Of a stretch of 64,000 bases of DNA, positions 47,592-60,074 are shown piece by piece. This DNA is from Rhynochetos jubatus (Eukaryota > Chordata > Aves > Eurypygiformes > Rhynochetidae): the NCBI GenBank assembly GCA_027574665.1, contig CM050690.1:36839857-36903856 (forward strand). The letters are read 5' to 3'. The notes under the pieces are model-generated. The model was not told the DNA's origin and made no database searches. It worked only from the letters and a program-made list of their open reading frames with translations. Position 1 is the stretch's first letter; every line of letters starts with the position of its first letter. A program made the position numbers and the translations under genes.

Positions 47592-50544
47592 TTAGAAAGA
47601 TGATGAACCCTTAAAACTAATAGCACAAGAATAGCCAGGAACCTTCCAGTAGAAAACCCACATCATTAGACAAAAGTAATTAGAACACCTAAACTTTTTA
47701 CATGACTGAAGATAAAATAAACTGATGTGGGTTTAGCTTTTTCCTTTATTTCTGATGAGAAGGTGCAAAATGCCAAGAGTGTCAAAATTTACTTTGAATT
47801 CTTACAACACAGAGGGAGATACACTAGCTTTTAAAACCTATGCTTTCCAAATAATGGGCTTTCATTTCAAATGCCTGTGTTGGTATGCAGGCTACGAAGT
47901 GCACTTTGTTGAATAGCAGGATTATTATCTTTTGTCAGATTGGAAAGTCCTTCACATAGAACCTACCTATTTAAAGTGTGATATCCCAAGTTCACAAACA
48001 ACAGCTAACATCCAAAGACAGATGAAAACCTACCAGATGACTTTCTGTCTGAGAAGAGGTATTGCTTTGAGAAATCAGAATTACTGCTAGGTCCAGATTT
48101 GAATGCTTCACTGATGCAGTACTTGATGCAACACTTCCAGCAGCCTCCTCCCAGGGAGTCTCCAGTAGTTCAAAGGGGAGTAAATGCCAGAAGCAATGGC
48201 CAGATAGAAAAGCATGAGGAATTACAGTGCTGCAACATTTGCTATGTATCAAGCTACTTTATTCTCTCTCAGCCTCCAAATATCTCTTCTTAATCTCTAA
48301 ATTTTCACCACTGGCTTCTCAATTTTTTTTTTCTGACTCAGAAGTTATTGCAGAGACTTTCCCTGCCAATTCACTGTCTTTTTTTCACCCTTTACTTTTC
48401 TTTCCTCACTCAAACTTTCCTTCCTCTAACTTGTCCTTAAGCTCGCTGGAAGGGGAAGGAGGAAAACTGACCATTTCCGCACTGTCGCCTTCCATTCGGC
48501 TCAGGTGGAGTTTCATCAGCAGTAGCTCCAGGACCCCAGCTCTCTGCCTAGAAAGTGCAGGCTATGTGTAAGGGAGGGGAAAGATACTGTGAAAAACACC
48601 AGAAAAATGCCTTCTTGGCCTCTCACTCCTTCCTTTCACCATTTCATGCTTTTCCTCTACCCCTTTTTTTTTTTTTTTTCCAACTAGGCACGCATAGCAG
48701 TGTATTATGTATTTTGAGCCTTAGGAAATGGGGGGTAAACAGTCACAGCTATGAGATGCTTTCAGCAGAATGTCTGGTTGCTTTTATGTTATGAAGTACA
48801 TAATAATTACATTATTTAAATGTTAAATACGAGCCGTTTTTGTGTTAAAAAAGTAAACATTGCAGACAAAATTATCCACTAAGGAAAGTTACAATATTGT
48901 TAGACTGGTATCTTTAGCGCAAATTACTCTCCAAAATTAGTCTAACATTTAATTACTTTAAAAGTATTTAAAAAAACAAAGAGAAGGAGTCTGAAAATTG
49001 TGTGTCAGTGGTCTATAAAACAGCTACTTATTTTTTTTAATTCAGGTAGGCTTGCATTTTCCAGTTGGTGCCATTTTTAATGTCATTTTTCTACACACCA
49101 AGTTAACCTCACAGTCAAGCTGATAGATGCACATCCTTCAGGAGAATGCTTACCCTCTTCATAAGAGAAGTTAACTATGAAGAGAATCCAATGCTGATGT
49201 TAAATTAAGGCTTCATCCATTGAGTGTTCAATTACTGAGTAAATATGCACTGGGTGCATGCTTTGAATACTGAAGCAGTGAATTGCTTCCTAAGGTGAGA
49301 TACTTCTATGCTCTTTCTATTAGCATATTGTTGCTTGGTTTTGTATATTCTGCTACCTGAAGCTCTTTTTCAAAGTATGTTATAAAAAGCTCAAAAGATC
49401 TGGGTTGTATATGGGACCTTTTAATGAAGAAATAACTTGAAACTCTCCTGACAGGTATTTTGGAAAAGTCCTCTTAGATAAAGTATACTAAAGACACTAT
49501 CCAAAATTGGAGAAACATCAATGGATGAAGAAACAGCTCAAGGTTTCAGCAATTTCAATGTACCAGACAGAAAATTGCAAACGGAGGCCTGCAGACACAG
49601 CCCAATACAGTACTATGAAAACTCCGTGTGCCAAGTCATTAGTCTACACTGCAGCAAACATAGTGACCCAGTAAAAAGGGCACTGTAGGCTTGGATCCAT
49701 ATCATGATTAGGTAGACCTTGCCCAGAGGAGGACCTTTGTAATTCTTTTGCATCATTTGTGAATTTGGCTTTGTGGCAAATTGTACTAAGACATTCTAAT
49801 TTCTCAGGTCATGTAACTGTTCTCCCATCGAAAGAAACCAAGCATGTATGAATTTATAGGTCATTAAAGCTAAATTTCTTGCTTTTACACTGAGGAAAAA
49901 AATGTATTTTACTGACTATAGGTTATAGTGCTGTGGTTCCCAAATAGTGGTACTTGCATTGCTTGTGATTCACAAAAGTTCTTTGTTAATTCTCAGAATG
50001 ATGTGTGTAGCGAAAATAAACAGCAGAGAGTGTGGGGTTAGGAAGGCAGTGGTTCTACCAGCATCTCCTATTAGAATCCTGTCAGACCAGAGGAACAAGG
50101 GTCAATTAGACAAAAAAAAGTAAATTTATTATTGAATTTGGTGCTGAAAATAAACAAAAAGGGACTATAGTGTATGGGAAGTGTTTATTAAACTAATATT
50201 ACACATAGTTAATTAGTTTTTTGTTTATTACAAAATATGGCATACTATTAGTTTGTTAAAAGTATTGTGGAGGGCACTGTCGCATTCTGAACCATTGCAG
50301 CTTTCAAGTGTCAGTCAAGACCCGTTTAAAAGTTTGCACCAGGATCATGATACAAAAAGACAGAAAACTTCAGTGGAAACATTGGTTGTTACTTTTAAAA
50401 GTTCCTGATTCTTTTGGAGTCAAATACCAGATTATCCCTTCAAGTAGCCACAGTAGAGAGGAGTGACAAAGGACGAAACTTCTGACAGTAGAAGGTGTTT
50501 CAGATATGCGACTATATAGTTCAAATAAGTGAGGACAAGTGTGA
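47592..50544. other. Intergenic, no gene recognised
   Basis: Mostly AT-rich. A T-rich/pyrimidine stretch lies at about 48317-48425 and a T-run at 48664-48680. No repeat family or gene was recognised. Confidence 0.65.
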
Positions 50545-51634
50545 CTTCCTTCCTTCCTTCCTTCCTTCCTTCCTTCCTTCCTTCCTTCCTTCCTTCCTTC
50601 CTTCCTTCCTTCCTTCCTTCCTTCCTTCCTTCCTTCCTTCCTTCCTTCCTTCCTTCCTTCCTTCCTTCCTTCCTTCCTTCCTTCCTTCCTTCCTTCCTTC
50701 CTTCCTTCCTTCCTTCCTTCCTTCCTTCCTTCCTTCCTTCCTTCCTTCCTTCCTTCCTTCCTTCCTTCCTTCCTTCCTTCCTTCCTTCCTTCCTTCCTTC
50801 CTTCCTTCCTTCCTTCCTTCCTTCCTTCCTTCCTTCCCTCCCTCCCTCCCTCCTCCCTCCTTCCCTCCTTCCTTCCTTCCTTCCTTCCTTCCTTCCTTCC
50901 TTCCTTCCTTCCTTCCTTCCTTCCTTCCTTCCTTCCTTCCTTCCTTCCTTCCTTCCTTCCTTCCTTCCTTCCTTCCTTCCTTCCTTCCTTCCTTCCTTCC
51001 TTCCTTCCTTCCTTCCTTCCTTCCTTCCTTCCTTCCTTCCTTCCTTCCTTCCTTCCTTCCTTCCTTCCTTCCTTCCTTCCTTCCTTCCTTCCTTCCTTCC
51101 TTCCTTCCTTCCTTCCTTCCTTCCTTCCTTCCTTCCTTCCTTCCTTCCTTCCTTCCTTCCTTCCTTCCTTCCTTCCTTCCTTCCTTCCTTCCTTCCTTCC
51201 TTCCTTCCCTCCTTCCCTCCTTCCTTCCTTCCTTCCTTCCTTCCTTCCTTCCTTCCTTCCTTCCTTCCTTCCTTCCTTCCTTCCTTCCTTCCTTCCTTCC
51301 TTCCTTCCTTCCTTCCTTCCTTCCTTCCTTCCTTCCTTCCTTCCTTCCTTCCTTCCTTCCTTCCTTCCTTCCTTCCTTCCTTCCTTCCTTCCTTCCTTCC
51401 TTCCTTCCTTCCTTCCTTCCTTCCTTCCTTCCTTCCTTCCTTCCTTCCTTCCTTCCTTCCTTCCTTCCTTCCTTCCTTCCTTCCCTCCTTCCCTCCTTCC
51501 CTCCTTCCCTCCTTCCTTCCTTCCTTCCTTCCCTCCTTCCCTCCTTCCTTCCTTCCCTCCTTCCCTCCTTCCCTCCTTCCCTCCTTCCCTCCTTCCCTCC
51601 CTCCCTCCCTCCCTTCCTTCCCTTCCTTCCTTCC
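50545..51634. repeat. Long (TTCC)n microsatellite, 1.09 kb
   Basis: This is a tetranucleotide array with three long blocks that are almost pure TTCC, at about 50545-50835, 50870-51205 and 51221-51482. They are separated by CCCT-variant islands at about 50835-50869 and 51206-51220. From about 51483 a mosaic of TTCC and CCCTCC units leads into a G-containing end. One island carries a one-base register change (CCCTCCTCCC). The plus strand is pure pyrimidine. Because the period is four, all frames read as Leu-Pro-Ser-Phe or Lys-Glu-Gly-Arg, giving open frames of about 390-490 codons that are artefacts. Confidence 0.97.
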
Positions 51635-54600
51635 GCCTGCCCGCCCTTCTCTCTATTTCAGTCAGTTGGTCAGTCAGAAGGAAGAAAGGAAGGAAACAAA
51701 CAATATGTAAGTAAACAGGGAATAAAAAGATGAAGAGTGCACCAGATTCTGCCCCTGGTTGCACACACAGATCTATACTGCTGTCAGCAAGCTTATTTAC
51801 TGAATGAATTTGAGCCAATATTTTGGGTTCTGTTTTCATTTACCTTACAGAAAAAAAAAAAAAATCCTTCTGAATTGTATGAGTAACTCTTCATACATTT
51901 TCCTTATTCTGCTCTTCAGATAACTTGTTAAATTAATCCTGTCTTCATTTATTTTATGGTGTCTTCATGTTTAAATGCTGATTCTGTGAGCATCTGTTTC
52001 AATCACAGTTGCAAACCCATTATTTTTATGAGCCTTACATATTTTAGATAGATTTACTGTTGACCTTTGTTGGGAAATGGAATGTTTTTGTTGTTACTAA
52101 CATTTCTATAATTGATATTGTTGTTAGTGCCACCAGGGTATATCCTTTAAATGAAATACTGTGTCTTTGCTGATAATCTTGCTTAACCATACTAAATCAG
52201 ATAAATATTATTTAACTTTTCTTGGCTTTGAAACAAAAAGTATCATTAAACCCTTCAGTACTAGACAACAATAAATTGCTACTCAATTAAAATACACCAT
52301 TGGCATAGGTTTTAAGTTTCTTATTTTCTTGTTTCCTGTTGTTTCCTCACTTTTACTTGCCATCAAATAATAAAAATCAGACATTTATGCTGTTGAAGTA
52401 ACTGCTATGTGACTGCTGAGGAATCCAACACTTGCTCTAAGTTGAATGAGGAACTATTTTCTGTCCTCTGAAAAAAAATGCTTTCAGAACAGAAAAGCAG
52501 TATGGATGAATTTGATTTCCAGTGTGCAGAGAAATTATCTGAATCAGAGGAAACATCTACGAAAAAGTTTTCCTCCACAGCATACACAGCCTTGCATACT
52601 GACTGTGGGGCACTCGAGTTTTTTCTAAAGCACAGACTATTCTTACAAGTCATGCATCAGTCATTTTGTTGTAAATCCAGGTGCAAGTGTATAGCTACAG
52701 AGAAACAGTAGGAGTCACTGACAATTTTCACCTTGAGGCTGAGTTCAACTCAGTCATCCTCAAAGAGAGCATAAACTAAATATCCAGTGAAAGTGGGGAG
52801 TGTTTTAAAGTCCTCAATTTAATGAGCACATGGGATGAATTCTCTTTGCATCCTGCAGCAGGCAACCCTAATGTAACACATGGGCTAGTGCATCCCTTTG
52901 GTATCCCGTGGAGCCTGCGCCATTTAAATCATGTCAGGCAATACGTAGCAAATGTCAGCCTAGTAAATTATAGGGTTCCCTTTAACCAACTGCCCCTTCC
53001 TTCCTGTTTCTTATAGTAAATCTGTAGGCAGAGTCATATCACAGGGAGAAGAAAGAGGCAGAGGGCTCTTACCAAAATTTCCTATTGTTAGACTTGTTTA
53101 ATACTTCTGACTATAACATCATGGTGATAGTATTGTCCAGTTTGGTACTGAAGTTATACCTTGCCATTAACCACCTCATGGCAAGCAAGTTTAGACAAAA
53201 TGCTTTGGGTATTTCTGAAAAGGTATTGTGCCTCTGTTAAAAATACTAGCAATTCTTACTTTAAGAAACTCTGAAACACCAATGCTGTGAGCCAGACACT
53301 TGAAATATGGTAGGTGGAAGTGTCTGTACAGAAAACACACTTTCTAGCATCATCAGAATATCTAGTCAACATAAGCCTTTGAAATATTGTTGTTAAATGT
53401 TCACAGAAGAGATTTTTTTCAAAATCAGAAGATAAGATTCCCAATACCCAGGAATGCTTGGGGCATTTACCATTTACTCAGGATGCTCAAGGCTCTCATA
53501 GCTCAGTCTCGTAGGACTAAGAAAGAGAATTGAAGAAAACAGGGATGGAGATTTCATGGAGAACTATGGAAAGGCAGTCAGCACTGCTAGCTGGCCATGA
53601 TGGAGCAGAAAGGACATCAACGGTGCAGATGAAAAATAGTTTGGAGGAAAAAAATGCAAGACAGACATTAGAAAGCATTTGGAGAAAAAGCATAGTTATT
53701 GAATGACCATACATTTATTTTCACCTCACTCTCAGTATAAAGAAAAAGCACGATCTGGTCATATCACTCCAGCTGTCAAGTAATGAAGTGAATGCTGATT
53801 AGACCTCTCTCTCACCTGTTGCAGGAGTTTGAGGGTGCCACTGAACGGAGAACAGGCTTAGTGGAAGACTGAAGACAGCTCTAGCTCTGAAAGCAGTGCT
53901 TTGGCAGTATCTATATTTCCAACGTGTCCTCTCGCCGCCCAAGCTTTCATAGGCAGCCACTAATTGTGCACTGCTATTTTATGGGTGGCAGTTTAAGACA
54001 GTACTGAATAAACTGTGAAGTGCTGAGCATTCACAGCTGTGAGTAGGGTCAGTGATCCAATACCCTGAATCTATTAAAAGATAGAAATTGCTAATTATGC
54101 TGAAAAAGCTAGCCAGATAGCTTTCAACTAGATACCTAAAATGAGTGAACATTTAATAACAGGATTCCCATACCGCAATTGGACATCTTGGAGTGGGGTT
54201 GATAACATTTCCAAATGAGGAAGCAGAAGTGAAGCCTGGACAGATACACCCTTTAGGCCATTTTGAATCAATCAGTGTATAAGTGGTTGACCTGGTAGTG
54301 TAGAAAGATTTGCTGTCACTATTTCAAAAGGTAAATCTGCAATAATACAAAAAATGAGAAGCATCGGCAAAGGTGCCCAAATTGAAGTCTGCAGGGTGCT
54401 GTCTCCAAAACTTGTCTAATTATATGGGATAGCTTTCTGAACTGCCTCAATCACACTAAAGAGGGTAAAGCCACAGTCATCACCTTGCTGATTATCAGTG
54501 TTTGACGTAAACAATTGCTGCATTTGCCATCATGAATGTGAGGGTGCATATATAGAAATAGAAAGAGAAGTGTCAGACCTTCCTCTCTGGTAAACCAAGA

Positions 54601-57600
54601 TTCCTTTTTCACAAAATGCTTTGAAAACTTTTGATTTTCTGTGCTCAAGCCTGAGAAATGTTGCACAGCCTCTGTTGTAGAATAGCATGTAATTCAAGCC
54701 TACAATTCACTTTGCGTCCTTAAAATGAAAGACATGTCCTGAAAGAATTTTCTCTCACTTCTAGAAACATCATGAGAATTTATTTTTGAAACATATAGAC
54801 CAAATGAAAACCACCATACTACCAAGAGTTTTTTGTGGACAAGGAAGGCACTGGAAATGTGCAGAGCTCTACCAGCATGGAGGACTTTATTGCATCTGAA
54901 TATACTGACACACCATAAAGTATTCTGCCAATTAATTCTGCCGGCAAATGTCTTCATTACTTCAATTAGGTTTTCTGTTAGAAAAAGACAACAAAGTTTT
55001 TATATCATACACATCAATCTGACTTTTACTGCTTTAGTTCTATCAAGCCAAAATATATTACTGTTAGAATGAGTTCCTTTGTACTTTCTAGTAATGGCTC
55101 AGCTGCATACCTGTAATAATGATAACACTAGAGAAAAAACATGCGGGCATCCTCTAGTCAATACTGCAGTGCTGAAACTGCCCGTCTGACCAATGCATAG
55201 ACATAGCTTTAAGAAATAAAACCAGGTCTTTAAAGACACACATGACAGAAAAAAAAAAAGGAGAGAGAGAGAAGGAGAGAAAAAAATAATACCCATCTGC
55301 CTTCATTAGTTTCAGTAGATTGGGTGTTCAATATCTGAATCAAATGCCTGCATACAGCTCACACAGGCAAGCTCTACCTGGTCACACTAGAAATAATCAT
55401 CAGTCTGGCTGAAAAACCACTATTTTTCACTGATAACTTCATCATGGATTTCAGTGGGGCACAGTAATATTCATATAGTGATTTGTCTATAAATATTCAT
55501 GACAGAGTTCTTTGACAGATTGGGTGTTTTACAGGCAGCCCTTTCTAGCTTTAAGGTTAAAAGTTGCTGCAGCTCTTCAATTAAACAAAGGTGCAATTAA
55601 TTATTTTCCTTCCCCTTGAAATTTTGAAATAGTAAACCATAGCCCAGCAGAGACATTTTCTCTGCAAAGTACTTCAGTGTATTTCTGAAATTCAAGAGGC
55701 ATTCTCTTGTACTCATTGCACTAGTGCCTGTAGTTAAATATCCAGGAACAGCAATAGGAGGAAGAGATAAGGGGGTCTCCCACAGTGGGGCAAATATATC
55801 TGTGAAGCCTTAACACAGTTGCTTCCAGAGAGGATAGAAAGATAAATGCAATGTAGAAAAAGGAGAAAGTATGGTTATACTCTGATATGTTTACCATCCC
55901 ACCTAGAAGAGGAGAGGAAATTATGCCCTAGGGACCAGAATACCTTGCTATGGCTTTGCCTAAGACTTTTCTTCTTTTTTAATCCCAGCTTCAGTTTCCC
56001 CTGTTGGTGACCCTGATTCCAAACCCATGAACCTTCCAAGATACATTTAAAGTTTCTTTCATTTCAGTGGGATCCATTTATGCATTTTAATGGCCTACTG
56101 TAGAGGGTATGGGGATGAAGGTGTTGGCCATCTGACACAGAGCTGAAAGCAAGTTCAATACAGGTTTACTGTTACTGCAAATAAAATAGTATCAAAAAAG
56201 AATAATAAATTACTTTTTTCCCCCATTTTTTATTACTACCAGAGAAATTGTCCAAGTTACAGTATTTGAAAGAACACCCAGGTAGGTGGGTGAGGGTTTG
56301 GCTACAACAGAGTGTAAATAAGTCACTATTTACTCTGTCTTCAATGCAAGAAGGATCCCTGCAGTATATTTTCTAGTATTTTGTCCTAACCAATTTAAAA
56401 ATTCTTATGATAAATGGTTGAAGCTCCATTGGAGAGGGTAATAACATTTTATGGCTGAGCTATATCTCATTGTCTGAATAAAAAATAATACCCAAAAATT
56501 CTGTTTTGAATGTCATCATCTTATTCCTCATTATGGATTTAGTCCATTTTGATGTTTCCATCTAGTATTTATCATCGTGTGTGAGAATATATGCTATTAT
56601 TATATATTATTCTGGTCATTGTTTATCCAGCTTATTTCAGAAAATTAGATTAAGGTTTTAAAATACTGCAAGGAGTTTATCCACAAAAGTGCCATTAAAA
56701 CTTTTCCAAAATCCATTTTTTAAAGGCATTGTACTGTTTGGAGAATTTTATTCTTGATTATTAGTTTCTGTGGCTTGACTGGTTTTCCTACACTTCTCTA
56801 GGTTCTCTATAATGTCTCAATAAATACAATGCTCATGTAAGACTTTCCAGATCTATTTCCATAATTTCCACTATTTCCACCTACTTTCTCACTCCATGGC
56901 ATCAGGATTTGATCACACACTTTAGAGCTTCATGACACATTATATATTTTCATTTTCATGAATCTGAAGTTTGCTGTTGAACAGCTCATTTGACTGATCA
57001 AGACAACTTACTTATAGCTACTTCCTTGCCCCCTGATGGCTTTTCAAACCTGACTAAAACGGACACTGGGTCCTTACATAGTGTCTAATTTACTATTGAG
57101 GTGGGCCAAGTTCCACTTAATGACAAGCTCATGCTAGAAGACAAGATGAATCTTTCATCTACGTATTTGTTTTTATTACTTTCTGAAGAGGATGCAAGAA
57201 CAAAAGTACTGTCCAAATGGTATGTATTAATCTAAAATGCATACATTTTTCTGAAGGTGCTCATCATCAATTTAATGATTAAAGACACATTTAACAAAAA
57301 TAGGATAAAGAACATTAGACTACATTCTTGACTTTCTGACTAAATAAGTTAAAAATGCTCAGCCATCTGTTGCTGAGTTGAGCCTTGTGGAAAGCCCGTC
57401 AGCAGGCTACCATACAGCATCCACAATGATACAAATGTGTAAACTGTGCAGTTTGAAAAAGTCCTATTCTAGAACAGTGCTTTACTGCTTGGAAGCAAAA
57501 GGATAAAAGCAGTTATAAGAGAAATAAAAATACTATGTCCATATAATGGAGACTTTATATCTAACAGCAGGTATTTTCAAGCAGTTATAGCACCAGAAAA

Positions 57601-58130
57601 AACATATATCATGATGCTATAGCCTTTTACAAAACAGTATAAAAGTAGTTTCTAGTTGTGTTTTAGACAATGTACAACAAGGCATTGTGAGTAGGGCTCA
57701 TAGGAACATGGCACTGTCACGACAGTTTCCAAAATATTCTTCACTGCAGAAGCACAAGGTGGGAGAAAGAACCTGGATTCCATTACCCCCTGATGAGATA
57801 CAACTCCAGAGGATTGAGAACCAGCTGAGATTTTACAAAACTGAGTTTCAGACCATCTCACTTCATCCCCTGGCAGGTATTACTGTAGTCAGGAAAGGGA
57901 GCGTTTCATCATTGATAGCATCTCAGAATTATAGGAAAGAGGAACATTTGTAATTTTCACAATAACTCAAGGGAAGATCCAGTCTTGAAAGACATCAAGG
58001 ACTTTCTGAGAAGTACTAAAAACCTTCTTTCACTCTGCAGCTTTAAAAAAATCATCTATATTTCTCAGGTTTGTCTCTTTTTAAGAGAAATACAGAGGAT
58101 AGGAGTTGAAAAAATATGTGTCTTCCTGAC

Positions 58131-58206
58131 AAAAAAAAAAAAAAAACAAACCCCACAACAACAACAACAACAAAAACCCCCAAAACCCAAAAACAAAAAA
58201 ACAACA
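58131..58206. repeat. A-rich tract with CAA and CCCAAAA units
   Basis: A long A-run is followed by about six CAA units and irregular A/C runs. Open frames on both strands here are composition artefacts. Confidence 0.85.
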
Positions 58207-58902
58207 TAAAAATCCCAGAGTCCCATAAAAATTGAATCTAAGTTCTCAATATTAAATGTCCTGAGTTTAATCTTGGTATATTGCAAAGGCAGAAGCTCCT
58301 CCCACAATCCCCAATAAATAAATGCCCAACTCCAAATCTCACTTCAATTTCTCTTGCATCAGAAGTATTGGGAGAAGATGTTTTTGATAACCATGCAGAT
58401 AAAACAAGACTTGGTCATAAAGAACCAATAACAGTAAATGAGATTAACACTGAAGTACTGGAAATATCTCTCTAGTTCAGAGAAATTCCATTTCCCATTT
58501 AATAACTTACAATTACTTCAAACCAGCAGGAATAGAGGGAGACCTAAAGACAGAGATTTCTTTTTTTTACATAAAGTATATTATAAGATCACACAATCAA
58601 TAATACTTAGCTCCCTGAGCTGCATCGAATGGATGTACATTAAAATTTAAAGAGGGCATTGAAGGAGCACACTTAGAAAGATCAAGTCACCCCATGGCCT
58701 TAAACACTCTGACCAAAGAGCATAAGGGTAAGTGAGGAAAATCCATTAGAAAATGTGTTGAATGAATGATGATAGAGAAGTAAAGAGTCCAAGAACATCT
58801 GGCATAAAGGTTGACCCTTCCTGAGCATCCAAATGAGAGAAAACGTAAAGCATCCAGAGTTAGATAAGAACATTTGTCGCTGAACCCATAAGAAAATAAG
58901 GC

Positions 58903-59000
58903 TTGGATTTTTAGAGTTGCTCTGAAAGACATAAATGCTTTATTCCCATTCAGTTTAATTAGGTGGCTGACTCCCTCACTGCTGCTTGAAAATTCCAGCC
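58903..59000. mobile_element. Palindromic amniote repeat relic
   Basis: The left end GGATTTTTAGAGTTGCTCTG is roughly mirrored by the right end CTGCTTGAAAATTCCAGCC. A central TTCCCATTCAG lies between, with TTAATTAGGTGGCTGACTCC next to it. This matches the plan of a palindromic element with GGGATTTTCAAAAGCACCT ends and a CCCATTGAAAGTCAATGGG centre seen across sauropsids. It is degraded; the family name is uncertain. Confidence 0.45.
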
Positions 59001-60001
59001 ACTGAACATACCCACTCCTGATTGCTTCCATGCCCAAAGTGTTGGCAGTTGATTAGAAGATTTTCCAGGAGTGTATTTTGTGAAGTATCAGTGAATTATG
59101 TAACAATTATACCTAATAAATGTCCAATTTAAGAAAGCCAGAGTGTGTGAGATATGGAAAATGCTTTCTAAAATATAGTTTATCTGATAAAGAAACCCAA
59201 CTGCATCTTTACTACTGTGATTTTTAGTTTAAAAGTGCTTTAGGGTATCTCAAGATTTCGTTGGAATGAAAATGCTCCACATTCCCTCCAAGGAGACAGG
59301 CACAGGCTAGTTACAAGCCATGCAACCCTCTTCACCAGGAAAAAGCCATCACCAGGCAGGCATACAGAACAGTTCCTCCCATCCTACAAAATGTAAAGAA
59401 AAATGAAAAGGAAGTCATTACTCTGGGATCACCAAACAGCTCTAGGGACTTCATAGCAGTGATACAAGCTTGTCTGAAGGAACAGGGCACTGACCTCCTT
59501 TTCCAAACTAATTCTGTGATTAGCATGTCCTCCAACCTGCCCTGTAGGGTGAGAGGTGTTTGGGATGGAGAGGGAAATAGCCTTGAGTACCTTTTCTTCC
59601 CCATAAATATGAACCAAGCAGGAAGCAGATACACCTGTCTTTCCAAGAAGGCTTTGCTTTCAAGTTAGGAGTGTGCTGATCCCAGCCCCTCTGTAATTAG
59701 TAGGTGGGTATGGACAATCCATCCACTTGCCACACTCTGTAGTGTAGACTGCTTATCTTTCCCCACCAACTAATGAGGACCCCCATAGCATGGAGTTTCC
59801 TACCTGGAGCATTTAGCTTGAATGTCTAAAATAAAGCAGCAGCTCAACCAGAACCATGTCACCTTTCCAGAATTTTCTGATATTTAACTGGTAACAGTCT
59901 GCCGAGGATTAGTATGAATTTTACCTTGAATTATATGCCATCTCAGCGTACTCTCTGTGATGAGGTTTACATTATATTCTCAATATTAAGGACTTCGTCT
60001 T

Positions 60002-60074
60002 CCCCACCTTTCTTCCCCATCTTTCTTCCCCATCTTTCTTCCCCATCTTTCTTCCTCATCTTTCTTCCTCATCC
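60002..60074. repeat. 13-bp minisatellite, about 5.6 copies
   Basis: The unit is CCCCATCTTTCTT. Copy 1 reads CCCCACC, copies 2-4 are identical and copies 5-6 read CCTCATC. That is a directional series of single-base variants, suggesting recent local duplication. Confidence 0.9.

Larger units (their letters stand above)
51635..60001. other. Intergenic, no gene recognised
   Basis: Just right of the microsatellite are TCAG repeats (51658-51676) and a short purine GGAAG block (51678-51695). The rest is AT-rich. It includes A-runs (51850-51864, 55249-55259), a complex homeodomain/SOX-motif stretch (55450-55640), an A/C-rich tract (58131-58206) and a palindromic repeat relic (58903-59000). No coding exon is supported. 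Confidence 0.65.

Noticed and set aside
50370..51839. Very long open frames on both strands (about 390-490 codons) with LPSF or KEGR repeats
   Set aside because: They are produced by the stop-free TTCC tetranucleotide array in every frame. There are no non-repeat domains and no gene-like context.
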